38,008 nucleotides of DNA from an uncultured Bacteroidales bacterium (GTDB lineage Bacteria; Bacteroidota; Bacteroidia; Bacteroidales; WCHB1-69). Position numbers and translations under genes: made by a program. Where the stretch lies: positions 1 to 38,008 of the forward strand of contig CAMVOL010000023.1 of assembly GCA_947169105.1 (NCBI GenBank). Direction: 5' to 3'. Below, piece by piece: positions 1 through 8,544 of the stretch (its first letter is position 1; every line of letters starts with the position of its first letter). The notes beneath the pieces were generated by a model that was not told the DNA's origin, did no database searches, and saw nothing but the letters and a program-made list of their open reading frames with translations.

Positions 1-201
1 TCCAGATACTTCCTTTTCACCCGCTGGGTCATCCTCCTAATCACCGCCGCCATCATCATCTTTGTCTCCTTCTCGCAAAGAATTCTGCGCAGATACATCC
101 GGATTGAGGATTCATTTATGCATAATTTGAAGGCCAAAGAAGAGGAGAGTAAGCAGCCTGCGGCCATGATTGATAATTCTGATGTCCAAAATGAACAATA
201 A
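1..201 (+). CDS. C-terminal 66 residues of a membrane protein (5' end outside window)
   Basis: Reading frame 1 is open from the first base to a TAA at 199-201. It shows one hydrophobic segment at about residues 5-25 (FLFTRWVILLITAAIIIF), a basic patch (RILRRYIRIE), then a hydrophilic, charged tail rich in Glu, Lys and Gln. The layout of a last transmembrane helix followed by an arginine-rich juxtamembrane stretch and a short cytoplasmic tail resembles the end of Kef-type cation:proton antiporters of Bacteroidota, but 66 residues are too few to decide. The next gene starts inside or just before its stop codon, so the two are probably cotranscribed. The family is a guess; the coding call is better supported. 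Confidence 0.55.
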   Translation, partial: SRYFLFTRWVILLITAAIIIFVSFSQRILRRYIRIEDSFMHNLKAKEEESKQPAAMIDNSDVQNEQ

Positions 202-1204
202 AATATTGAATATAAAAAAGATAGCATTCCTATGGGCATTCATTCTTTGCTCCGTAGGAATGTTTGCGCAGGAAGTGACGGTTTCCGCCAAATTGGATTC
301 TACGCGCATCATTATCGGCGACCACCTCAAGATGCACCTCTCGGTCACGGCACCGAGCCAGAAGAACATTACGGTGCAGCCGTACGAACGGTGGCAGCTT
401 GCTAATTGTGAAATTGTAGAAGTCAAACCGCTGGTATCCAATGTGAAAGGGGATAAGACCGTCTATGAACAGGAAGCCACTTTCATCTCGTTCGATACGG
501 GTGTCGCCGCCATCGCGCCTATCTTTGTCTTTGAGTCCGACACTATCCCCGCCGGTAAGACGGAACTGCTTCAATTTTATGTGGATTCCCTTCCTGTCTT
601 TGTTGATACAACGCTGGCATTCAAGGATATAAAAGCCCCGTTGGATGGCGATGACATCGAACTACTCCCCGAAGAAAAGGCCAAGTCGAACTGGAAAAAG
701 GTGCTGCTGATAACCCTTCTGGTACTTGCAGTGCTGGGTGCTGCTTTCTATTTCTTTTGGAAATATGGACGTAAGTATCTGCACGACAGAAAGGTGGCCG
801 AAGTGAAACATAAGTTGAAGGAGAATGCCGGATTGGTGGCTTTGAATAGTCTCAAATCATTGAAAGCGAAGAAATTATGGCAAAAAGGCCAAGTGAAGGA
901 CTACTATTCGGAATTGAGCGAGATCATCCGTACCTATATCGACAGCCAATGGGACGTGAACGCGATGGAAATGGTGACGGCAGAAATCATGGAAGCTATT
1001 GACAATCTGGATGTTGATGACGAGCAGATGCGGGAGCTGAACATCCTGTTGGAGCGTGCCGACTTGGTGAAGTACGCCAAGGAGCAGCCCGTTGTGGAAG
1101 AGAACGAAGTGAGTTACAAGAAGGCCTGTGAGTTTGTGAAGGTTACTGACCGTGCCGAGCGTGCACGGCAGGCGGAGCTGGAGGAACAGAAAAAACGTAA
1201 ATAG
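182..1204 (+). CDS. BatD/DUF4381-like membrane protein of the Bat locus
   Basis: The protein has a signal peptide (hydrophobic core about residues 12-27, ending MFAQ), an extracytoplasmic beta-rich domain of about 150 residues with a BatD-like opening (EVTVSAKLDSTRIIIGD), one transmembrane helix (VLLITLLVLAVLGAAFYFFW, near residue 175) and a cytoplasmic helical domain of about 130 residues containing WQKGQVKDYYSELSEIIRTY. That C-terminal part is like DUF4381 proteins, which sit between MoxR/DUF58 and BatA genes in Bacteroidota. I chose ATG 182; ATG 191 fits equally well, while an in-frame TTG at 170 would add four residues lying over the upstream gene. The stop at 1202-1204 is followed at once by batA. 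Its role is probably as an accessory of the Bat complex linked to stress or oxygen tolerance; this is by family and neighbourhood only. Confidence 0.75.
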   Translation: MSKMNNKILNIKKIAFLWAFILCSVGMFAQEVTVSAKLDSTRIIIGDHLKMHLSVTAPSQKNITVQPYERWQLANCEIVEVKPLVSNVKGDKTVYEQEATFISFDTGVAAIAPIFVFESDTIPAGKTELLQFYVDSLPVFVDTTLAFKDIKAPLDGDDIELLPEEKAKSNWKKVLLITLLVLAVLGAAFYFFWKYGRKYLHDRKVAEVKHKLKENAGLVALNSLKSLKAKKLWQKGQVKDYYSELSEIIRTYIDSQWDVNAMEMVTAEIMEAIDNLDVDDEQMRELNILLERADLVKYAKEQPVVEENEVSYKKACEFVKVTDRAERARQAELEEQKKRK

Positions 1205-1210
1205 TTGGAT

Positions 1211-2224
1211 ATGAAAATATTTGATGGATTTTTTACTTTGTTGAAAGAGGTGGAGTTCGCCAATCCTCATATTTTCTGGCTGTTGCTGCTGCTGATTCCG
1301 TATGTGGCGTGGCAGATCTGGCGCCGCCGCAAGCTGCAGACGCCGATGCTGGTTACAACGACCGCCCCTTTTGAGCAAGCCCCCAAGACTATACGCCAGC
1401 GGCTCCGTTGGCTCCCGATGGTCTTGCGTATCCTCACTTTTGTCTTTCTGATAGTTGCCCTCGCCCGCCCACAGTCCACCTTCCGTAATAAAAATATTGA
1501 AACAGAGGGTATTGACATCGTGATGGCGATGGATATTTCGGGCTCTATGCAGACACTGGACTTCTCGCCGAACCGCTTGGAGGCCTGCAAGACCATTGCT
1601 GCCGAATTTGTGAAAGGCCGTCCGCACGACCGTATCGGCCTCGTGCTGTACGCGGGTGAAGCCTACACACAGTGCCCCCTCACGTCCGACCACGAGACGT
1701 TCCTGCGCCTGCTTAAGGATGTGCGCTTCGGCCTCATTGACGATGGTACCGCCATTGGCGACGGGCTGGGCACCGCCATCAACCGCCTTCGTGAAAGCAC
1801 CGCCAAAAGCCGTGTCATCATCCTTCTCACCGACGGTGTGAACAACGCAGGCTATATCGACCCTCAATCTGCTGCCGATATGGCTAAAGAGCTGGGAATC
1901 AAGGTCTATACCATCAGTTGCGGCACCAACGGCAAGATGTCCAAAATTAGGACACCTGCCGGCACGTTCCCCATCAAGACCGAGATTGACGAGAAACTGC
2001 TGAAGTCGATTGCGTCCAAAACCGACGGCACCTATTTCGTCGCCACCGATAACAAGAAGTTGCGTGCCATCTACAACGAAATCGACAAAATGGAGAAATC
2101 CATTGTCAATGAGGATATTCTGATTCATAAGAATGACGAATTCCTGCCATTCCTCGTGCTTGCCCTCATCTGTTTCATTCTGGAAATCATAGCCCGCTAT
2201 GGGATTCTCCGTACGCGCCCATAG
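1211..2224 (+). CDS. batA: BatA, membrane-anchored von Willebrand factor A protein
   Basis: The 337-residue protein has two N-terminal hydrophobic segments (PHIFWLLLLLIPYVAWQIW and WLPMVLRILTFVFLIVAL), a VWA domain and a C-terminal transmembrane helix (FLPFLVLALICFILEIIA). The metal-ion-dependent adhesion site is intact: DxSxS at Asp108-Ser110-Ser112 (MAMDISGS), Thr in DDGTAIG near 180, and Asp in LLTDG near 208. It should therefore bind a divalent metal and a protein partner on the inner membrane. Bat proteins were linked to aerotolerance in Bacteroides fragilis; the mechanism is unknown. ATG 1211 lies 6 nt after the preceding stop; an in-frame TTG at 1205 would add only two residues. The gene that follows is not BatB but a large outer-membrane protein. 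Confidence 0.88.
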   Translation: MKIFDGFFTLLKEVEFANPHIFWLLLLLIPYVAWQIWRRRKLQTPMLVTTTAPFEQAPKTIRQRLRWLPMVLRILTFVFLIVALARPQSTFRNKNIETEGIDIVMAMDISGSMQTLDFSPNRLEACKTIAAEFVKGRPHDRIGLVLYAGEAYTQCPLTSDHETFLRLLKDVRFGLIDDGTAIGDGLGTAINRLRESTAKSRVIILLTDGVNNAGYIDPQSAADMAKELGIKVYTISCGTNGKMSKIRTPAGTFPIKTEIDEKLLKSIASKTDGTYFVATDNKKLRAIYNEIDKMEKSIVNEDILIHKNDEFLPFLVLALICFILEIIARYGILRTRP

Positions 2225-2235
2225 TTGACATTTAA

Positions 2236-5200
2236 ATGAGACGGCAGCGACGTTTTTTGCTAATTATCTGTTTGATTGTCTTTTGCACTGCAAATCTTGC
2301 GGCACAAAATCGCTCGGACTATCGTTTCCGTTCTTGCGTCGCCGATTCGTTGGAGTTGCACTTCGACACGCTTTCAATCGTGCCGGGCACCTTCACTGTG
2401 CAGGGGCTCGATGCTTCTGACTATCGGCTGGATTACACGAATGCAGTCCTCCGTTTGGCAGACAGTTCCTTCCTCGGGCGGCCGATTCTCCTGAAGTACA
2501 AGGTTTTCCCGATGGATCTTTCGAAGCCGGTGGCGCACAAGTCAACGGATATGATTTTGCCGCGGTTTGTCCAGGATCCGACCGCCCGCGACCTCGTGCC
2601 GCTGTCGCTCCCGTCCGACGACCGCCTGTTCGATTCCGACCTTCAGGGAACTGGTTCTGTGTCACGGAGCGTGTCGGTCGGCAACAACCAGAATTTTGTG
2701 CTGGATGCAGGGATGAACCTCCAACTATCGGGCCGTATCGCCCCCGATGTGGAGATTGTGGCCAACATCACCGACGAGAACCTGCCCGTGCAGCCCGAGG
2801 GCAATACTCGCTATATCAAGGATTTCAATAAGATTTATCTGCAACTGAAATACAAGGAGCTGCTGAAAGTCACCGCAGGTGACTTGGAGGTGTTGCCGAC
2901 GGGCGATACCTATTTCTACAAGTTCGTCCGACAGTTTACGGGTTTGACGGTGCAGGTGAATCCCGTTTTCGACAGCGTGAACAGGATGACCAACATCGTG
3001 GGTGGCGGCATCACCAAGGGCAAGTTCGTCCGCAACCAGATTACCCCGATTCACGGCGTGCAGGGACCGTACAAGCTCTACGGCTCTCAAGGTGAAACCA
3101 ATATCGTGGTTCTCTCGGGCACGGAAAAGGTCTTCCTTGACGGCGTCTTGATGACGCGAGGACAAGATAACGACTATGTGATTGATTACAACGTGGGTGA
3201 GGTGACGTTTACCGCCAAGCATCTCATCGCTTCTACCAACCGTATTGTCATCACTTTCGAGTACAGCGACCGTTATTATTCTCGTTATAATCTGTTTACG
3301 GATAATGAGTTCCAGCATGAAAAGCTCAATAAGCTGACGTTGGGCGTGCATTTCTTCCATGAGCAGGATTTGAAAAACCGCTCCATACAGCCGGAACTGA
3401 CGGATGATCAGATGCGGTTCTTGTCTTCTGCAGGTGATGTGGGTACGGTAGCGATGGCCTCCGCACTGTTGGCTGAAGACTACACGCTTTCGGAAATACT
3501 TTATCATCAGAAAGATACGATGGTGGATGGCGTAGCCTATTCGCCAATTTATGTCTATGCGGGAACGGACCGTCACAATGTTTACCGGGTGCCGTTCAGC
3601 TATGTGGGGTCTAACAAGGGTAATTACATTTTGTTGCAGAGTGTCGCCAACGGGAAGGTCTATCAGTGGGTTGCGCCTGTGAATGGAATTCCGCAAGGTG
3701 ATTATGAACCTGTGGTTCAGCTGAATACGCCAAAGATGAACGAACTGATGGCGCTCCATGCCACCTACGCGATTTCTGATAAACTGACGGCGATGACGGA
3801 GCTGGCCTTCTCCTACGCCGACAACAACCTCTTTTCCAAAAGCGGTGACAAGGATAATGCCGGCATCGCCTACAAGCTGAAGCTGGACTACCGTACGAAG
3901 CTGGGCCAGCGGGCGCGTGACACGCTCTGGCGCTACCGTGCCGGCATTGACTATGAGTTTGTGCACAAGAACTATACGCCGCTGAAAAGTTTCCGTCCTG
4001 TGGAGTACTACCGTGAGTACAATCTGGAGAGCGATTATACGTCCACGGCTTCAGAGCAGCTGGCGGGAATTGTCACGGGTTTTGAACATCCGCTGAAGGG
4101 CAGTACGCACTACTCGTTCAACTGGCTCGCCCGTTTCGGCGAACTGTCGGCGTTCCGGCATGAACTCAATTCTCGCCACACGTTCAATAGTTGGCAGTGG
4201 AGCTCGATTTCTTCGTATCTATCTTCAAACCAGCAGATTCAGAAAAGCCAGTTCGTGAAAACCGTCAATGATTTTTCCAAGTCCTTCTCCAAAATCAAGA
4301 TAGGTTTGAAGGAGTATCTGGAATACAATGCTTTCCGCAGCACATCCACCGATTCGCTCCGGCTCAATAGCTATGCTTTCAATGAGGCGGCGGTCTATCT
4401 CGCCAACAGCGATTCGGTGACGGGCTACAATTACCTCTTCCAGTTCAAGAACCGTGTCGATGATGATGTATATAATAATGTATTGTCGGTACGTTCATTA
4501 TCCAACGAGGCGCAGGTGGCGTTCGAGGTCACGAAGTGGCGGCACAACCGTCTGAAAGGGACGGTGACCTACCGCAACGACCGTGTCCGTGACACACTCC
4601 GCAACTTCACTTCCGAGCACAACTTTGTGGCCAATGTGGATTATGCCGGCAGTTTCTGGAAAGGGGCGGTGGCGATCGGCATCTACTATGAAGCCGGTAG
4701 TGGCTTGGAACAGAAGCGCGAATACACCTTCCTGAAGGTGGCGGCAGGGCAGGGGAGTTACGTCTGGAACGACTATAATGGCAACGGTATTGAAGAACTG
4801 GACGAGTTCGAACTTGCTGTTTTCCGGAACGAAGCGGATTATGTGAAGGTGTGGCTCTCCACCAACGAGTACATCAATACCTACAACTGCGGCACGACCC
4901 AGACGTTGCAGTTGCGGCCGGCCAACGTCTGGCGCAATAAAAAGGGCTTTCTGAAAGCTTTGTCCATGTTCAGCGATGCCGCGATGCTGCGGACGAGCCA
5001 GAAATGTGCTTTAAGCAACGATTTTCGTGTCCTGAATCCATACGGGTTCGGCATTGCCGATTCGGTGCTGGTGAACCGTAGTTTCAATTTTAAAAACAAT
5101 TTCGGATTTTCGCTTCCAAGTTCTTATTTCTCATTGAATTACGTAGCGATGGTCAATCGGTCGAAGAACCTCCTCTACTATGGATTTGAAAGTATGAACC

Positions 5201-5718
5201 AGACGCATCATGAGCTGACAGCCCGTTCTGAACTCGCCAAGATATTGATACTGAAAGCGATGTACAGAAATTCTGTGAAGCAAAGTCTGGTTGAGGGCTT
5301 CTCTGGCCGAAACTATCAGATTGTTTCCCACCAGCTGATGCAGGTTGTCACCCTTAATTTCGACTTCAACTTGAGCCTTTCGGTGACGGGCGAGGCGGGT
5401 TATAAGAAAAATCTGGATTTTGGTGAAACGGCCAACCGTTATAAGGCGGAACTGGAGGCCACCTATAGGATGAAACAGTTGGGGACAATCGACCTTCGGA
5501 TGCAATATATAAATATATTGTATAGTGGTTCTGAAGTGGGGAGCATCGCATACGAGATGCTCGACGGACTTACGAAGGGACACAATTTTCTTTGGAATTT
5601 GACGTATCAGACAAAATTATTTGAATATCTGCAACTTAACCTTCAATATGAGGGACGTTTCACCAATGACCGCAAGCTGATACATACTGGTTTTTTGCAG
5701 TTAAAGGCCTTCTTTTAG
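2236..5718 (+). CDS. large outer-membrane beta-barrel-type protein, function unknown
   Basis: The 1,160-residue protein starts with a clear signal peptide (LLIICLIVFCTANLAAQ). Residues about 130-330 contain blocks that I associate with an uncharacterised family of large Bacteroidota surface proteins and that recall strand motifs of SprA-type proteins: SRSVSVGNNQ, ITDENLPVQPEGNTRYI, LSGTEKVFLDGVLMTRG, DYVIDYNVGEVTFTAKH and TFEYSDRYY. The remaining 800 residues are alternating amphipathic strands rich in Tyr, Asn and Arg, and the chain ends in Phe-Phe (FLQLKAFF), as expected of a barrel folded by the BAM machinery. ATG 2236 is 11 nt after batA, so it is likely the last gene of the Bat operon. 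It is about half the length of SprA/Sov (roughly 2,400 residues), so I do not call it SprA. Outer-membrane location is inferred; the substrate or partner is unknown. Confidence 0.8.
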   Translation: MRRQRRFLLIICLIVFCTANLAAQNRSDYRFRSCVADSLELHFDTLSIVPGTFTVQGLDASDYRLDYTNAVLRLADSSFLGRPILLKYKVFPMDLSKPVAHKSTDMILPRFVQDPTARDLVPLSLPSDDRLFDSDLQGTGSVSRSVSVGNNQNFVLDAGMNLQLSGRIAPDVEIVANITDENLPVQPEGNTRYIKDFNKIYLQLKYKELLKVTAGDLEVLPTGDTYFYKFVRQFTGLTVQVNPVFDSVNRMTNIVGGGITKGKFVRNQITPIHGVQGPYKLYGSQGETNIVVLSGTEKVFLDGVLMTRGQDNDYVIDYNVGEVTFTAKHLIASTNRIVITFEYSDRYYSRYNLFTDNEFQHEKLNKLTLGVHFFHEQDLKNRSIQPELTDDQMRFLSSAGDVGTVAMASALLAEDYTLSEILYHQKDTMVDGVAYSPIYVYAGTDRHNVYRVPFSYVGSNKGNYILLQSVANGKVYQWVAPVNGIPQGDYEPVVQLNTPKMNELMALHATYAISDKLTAMTELAFSYADNNLFSKSGDKDNAGIAYKLKLDYRTKLGQRARDTLWRYRAGIDYEFVHKNYTPLKSFRPVEYYREYNLESDYTSTASEQLAGIVTGFEHPLKGSTHYSFNWLARFGELSAFRHELNSRHTFNSWQWSSISSYLSSNQQIQKSQFVKTVNDFSKSFSKIKIGLKEYLEYNAFRSTSTDSLRLNSYAFNEAAVYLANSDSVTGYNYLFQFKNRVDDDVYNNVLSVRSLSNEAQVAFEVTKWRHNRLKGTVTYRNDRVRDTLRNFTSEHNFVANVDYAGSFWKGAVAIGIYYEAGSGLEQKREYTFLKVAAGQGSYVWNDYNGNGIEELDEFELAVFRNEADYVKVWLSTNEYINTYNCGTTQTLQLRPANVWRNKKGFLKALSMFSDAAMLRTSQKCALSNDFRVLNPYGFGIADSVLVNRSFNFKNNFGFSLPSSYFSLNYVAMVNRSKNLLYYGFESMNQTHHELTARSELAKILILKAMYRNSVKQSLVEGFSGRNYQIVSHQLMQVVTLNFDFNLSLSVTGEAGYKKNLDFGETANRYKAELEATYRMKQLGTIDLRMQYINILYSGSEVGSIAYEMLDGLTKGHNFLWNLTYQTKLFEYLQLNLQYEGRFTNDRKLIHTGFLQLKAFF

Positions 5719-5727
5719 CTCCCCAAT

Positions 5728-5759
5728 CATTGCATCGCATGGTGTAATAGTTTTTTTTT
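5728..5759 (+). terminator. weak candidate terminator after the Bat-locus genes
   Basis: A short imperfect hairpin (ATTGCA pairing with TGTAAT, one G-T pair) is followed by nine T residues at 5751-5759. The stem is weak and AT-rich, so the call rests mainly on the T tract and its position 10 nt after a stop codon. Confidence 0.3.
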
Positions 5760-5777
5760 ATAAAAAAAGATTGGCGG

Positions 5778-5810
5778 TTGCGAAACCAAAAAAAAAAATT
5801 TGTACTTTTG
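5778..5810 (+). promoter_or_regulatory. candidate Bacteroidota promoter of the porP-gldKLMN operon
   Basis: TACTTTTG at 5803-5810 matches the TAnnTTTG -7 box, with TTG at 5778-5780 as a possible -33 element; the 22-nt spacer is slightly longer than the usual 19-21. It precedes the T9SS operon and would give a leader of about 150 nt. Confidence 0.5.
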
Positions 5811-5970
5811 GCGCTCGAAATTTAGTATAGAGTATCGTGTATTGTAACATTTTCTGAGGTTGGTCGTAAAAGAAGTTCAATCAACTTGAAAAAAAGAAAT
5901 TGTGCAAGTACAAAATACTGATTACTAAGTTTTTATATTGTAAGAAATAGAAAACAGGAAAAATCAGAAT
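5811..5970 (+). other. AT-rich 5' leader of the T9SS operon
   Basis: About 160 nt without an open frame of note lie between the candidate promoter and the porP start. I see only a small hairpin (AAGTT-CAATC-AACTT near 5874-5888) and no sequence I recognise as a known riboswitch. It is unusually long compared with other leaders in this window (about 5-35 nt). Confidence 0.4.
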
Positions 5971-7002
5971 ATGAAAAAAAGCTACATTTTATCGGTCGTT
6001 TTGTTCGTTTTTGCGTTGAATGTCTTTGCACAGCAGGATGCGCAATTCACACTTTTTCAGTGGGCGACACCGTATTATAATGCAGGTGCTATCGGGGAGC
6101 AGAGCAACACACTCTGCTTCACTGGTATTTTCCGCCAGCAATATACGGGTTGGAATGACTATGGAACGGTCGATGAAAATGGCAAGCAGCAGAAATTCAA
6201 CACTTCCCCTCAACAGATTTATGTCAGCATGGAGTCCTACCTGCGCAAGTTGCATGGCAGTTTGGGTATTGCTGTGATTAAGGATAAGATCGGGTATTTC
6301 AACAATGTGGGAGTCAAGTTGGGATATTCGTTCAAGCTTCGCATTCCCACTGGTACGCTTGGCATCGGTCTTCAGGCGCAGCTGTTGAGCCAGAAGCTGG
6401 ATCCGACCCATTTCACCCCCATTCATACAGATGACGCTCTGATTAACGGCATGGATCAGAAGACGGAATCTTGGCTGGATCTCGACTTCAACTTTGGTGT
6501 CTTCTATAAGGCCGACCGTTGGAATGCGGGTATTGGTGTTACCCAAATTGCCGAAAAAATCCGTCTTTCTGGCGACAAGCAGTCGTTTAAGATGAGCCGT
6601 AACCTGTACATACATGGCGGTTACACATGGGTTCTTCCTTGGGATCCTAGTTGGGAAATTCTCCCGCAGGCCCTTATCAAAACCGACCTTGCTGCGGCAC
6701 AGTTCGACCTGATGGTTCTTGCCCGCTATAATGGCATACTCTGGTTCGGTGCCTCCTACCGTATTCAGGATGCCGTTTCTGTGCTTTTCGGTGCGCGCCC
6801 GTTCTTCAATTCCTCCAACAATTACCTGAAAGGATTGGAAATGGGACTTGGTTATAGCTTCACAACCAGTAAGTTAGGTTACAAGGTTGACCGTAGCTAC
6901 GGTGACATCGAAATCATGTTGCGCTACTGTTTCGACATCTATAAGGAAGAGGTGTTCTCCGGCTATGGTTCCACCCGCGCTATCTACAAAAACCAATACT
7001 AA
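5971..7002 (+). CDS. porP: PorP/SprF family type IX secretion outer-membrane protein
   Basis: The 343-residue protein has a signal peptide (LSVVLFVFALNVFAQ) followed by the family-typical opening QQDAQFTLFQWATPYYNAGA and later GYSFTTSKLGYKVDRSYGDIEIMLRYCF. PorP/SprF proteins are outer-membrane barrels of about 300-350 residues that are needed for secretion or for anchoring of T9SS components and cargo, and the gene commonly stands directly before gldK/porK, as here. It is the first gene of the operon, preceded by the long leader, with a 52-nt gap to gldK. In genomes with several SprF paralogues they pair with particular adhesins; this copy, sited in the core operon, is more likely the general PorP. 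Confidence 0.92.
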   Translation: MKKSYILSVVLFVFALNVFAQQDAQFTLFQWATPYYNAGAIGEQSNTLCFTGIFRQQYTGWNDYGTVDENGKQQKFNTSPQQIYVSMESYLRKLHGSLGIAVIKDKIGYFNNVGVKLGYSFKLRIPTGTLGIGLQAQLLSQKLDPTHFTPIHTDDALINGMDQKTESWLDLDFNFGVFYKADRWNAGIGVTQIAEKIRLSGDKQSFKMSRNLYIHGGYTWVLPWDPSWEILPQALIKTDLAAAQFDLMVLARYNGILWFGASYRIQDAVSVLFGARPFFNSSNNYLKGLEMGLGYSFTTSKLGYKVDRSYGDIEIMLRYCFDIYKEEVFSGYGSTRAIYKNQY

Positions 7003-7054
7003 GCAATAATATTCAATAGTTTACGTTAAAGAATACAATACAAAGTCAACGGAT

Positions 7055-8485
7055 ATGAAAAAGACAGCATTATTCATCGCAGCAATCGTCATCCTTCTTA
7101 CGGGATGTAAGAACGATGGTGACGGCCAGTTGGTCGGTGTCAAGGATCGCCCCAACTTCTTGGACCTTCAGCCTTTTGGTATGGTCTATGTCCCTGCTGG
7201 TCACTATCTGATGGGTGCCGGTGACGAAGATGTTCCCTTCGCCTTCACACACCAGTCGAAGAACGTCTCCATTTCCGCATTCTATATGGATGAAACGGAA
7301 ATCACCAATAACGAATACCGCCAGTTCGTTTACTGGGTGCGCGACTCCGTAGCCCATGTGCTTCTTGGCAATGCTGAGATTGAGGAGGCGGAAAAGCACG
7401 GCGGTCACTTTGTCAAATACAAGTCCGGCGAGAATGAGGGTGAGCTTGTGGAGCCCCGCCTCATCAACTGGAAAGAGAAAATTGACTGGGAATCAGACAA
7501 TGAGGAGGTGCGTGCCGCCCTCAGCCCGATGTTTCTTGTGGCCAATTCCCGCTTCTACCATTATGCACCGGTCATGTTGAACATCAGTATGCTCAATTTC
7601 GAGTACTGGTGGTGCGACTATCGTAACTATGTCGATCCCCAAGACCCTGAAAAGTACGGTGCCTCCTACAAGGAAATGGATAAGGAAGGCAATGATTACG
7701 GCGGACTTTTCGCCAGCCGTCCGAGCAGCTTCAACAAGAACCGTGAGCGTTTTATGCGCCACGAAGTGGTGAACATCTATCCTGATACACTTTGCTGGGT
7801 GCATGACTTCACCTATTCTTATAACGAGCCGATGACTTTGAACTATTTCCATCACCCGCAGTTTGACCACTATCCGGTTGTCGGTATTTCATGGAAGCAG
7901 GCCAAGGCATTCTGCTATTGGAGAACTCATCTCCGCAACTGCTGGCTCTCCGCCCATGACTACGCACGTGAGCAGGAGTTCCGCCTCCCCAATGAAGCCG
8001 AATGGGAATGGGCCGCTCGTGGTGACTTTGACATGCAGACCTATCCGTGGGGTGGTCCCTATACCCAGAACCGTAATGGTTGCTATCTCAGCAACTTCAA
8101 ACCCCAGCGCGGCAACTATATCGCCGACGGTAACATCTATCCCGGCATCGTGGCACATTACCATCCGAATGATTTCGGTCTGTTTGACATGAGCGGCAAC
8201 GTGGCCGAATGGTGCGAGGACGCTTTCGACAAGTCCGCCACCAACTTCACCCACGACCTCAACCCACAATATGTTTACTATGCCAAGAAGACTGATTCTG
8301 TCGAGAAAAAGCGCAAAGTGATCCGTGGCGGTTCATGGAAAGATGTCAGCTACTACACCACCGTATTTGCCAAAACTTTCGAATATCAGGATAGCTGTAC
8401 TTCATACGTCGGTTTCCGTTGCGTCCAGAGCTATATGGGCCGTCAGCGCGGTGACAATGTATCCTCCGCATCACACGTTTATTAA
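7055..8485 (+). CDS. gldK: GldK/PorK, T9SS ring lipoprotein
   Basis: A lipobox (LLTGC, acylated Cys18) makes this 476-residue protein a lipoprotein. The rest is a formylglycine-generating-enzyme/sulfatase-modifying-factor fold: MVYVPAGHYLMGA, FYMDETEITNNEYRQF, VVGISWKQAKAFCYWR, FRLPNEAEWEWAARGD, MSGNVAEWCEDAF, RGGSW and YVGFRCV. In GldK/PorK this fold is structural, not known to be catalytic; the protein forms with GldN/PorN the periplasmic ring under the outer membrane. Length matches known GldK/PorK (about 460-490). It is followed by gldL after 59 nt. Confidence 0.95.
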   Translation: MKKTALFIAAIVILLTGCKNDGDGQLVGVKDRPNFLDLQPFGMVYVPAGHYLMGAGDEDVPFAFTHQSKNVSISAFYMDETEITNNEYRQFVYWVRDSVAHVLLGNAEIEEAEKHGGHFVKYKSGENEGELVEPRLINWKEKIDWESDNEEVRAALSPMFLVANSRFYHYAPVMLNISMLNFEYWWCDYRNYVDPQDPEKYGASYKEMDKEGNDYGGLFASRPSSFNKNRERFMRHEVVNIYPDTLCWVHDFTYSYNEPMTLNYFHHPQFDHYPVVGISWKQAKAFCYWRTHLRNCWLSAHDYAREQEFRLPNEAEWEWAARGDFDMQTYPWGGPYTQNRNGCYLSNFKPQRGNYIADGNIYPGIVAHYHPNDFGLFDMSGNVAEWCEDAFDKSATNFTHDLNPQYVYYAKKTDSVEKKRKVIRGGSWKDVSYYTTVFAKTFEYQDSCTSYVGFRCVQSYMGRQRGDNVSSASHVY

Positions 8486-8544
8486 TCAGAAACTTATAAA
8501 TTTTTAATAACCAAAATCATTAACCACTTAAAATTTCAATTACT

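Noticed and set aside
875-2128. Minus-strand open frame of 417 codons opposite batA
   Set aside because: It lies opposite the VWA domain with intact MIDAS residues; its product is not family-like.
2725-3966. Minus-strand open frame of 413 codons opposite the large outer-membrane protein
   Set aside because: A shadow frame; the plus-strand gene is continuous over 1,160 codons.
2236-5718. SprA/Sov translocon of the T9SS
   Set aside because: It shares strand-like motifs but has half the length and sits in the Bat locus, so the name is not supported.
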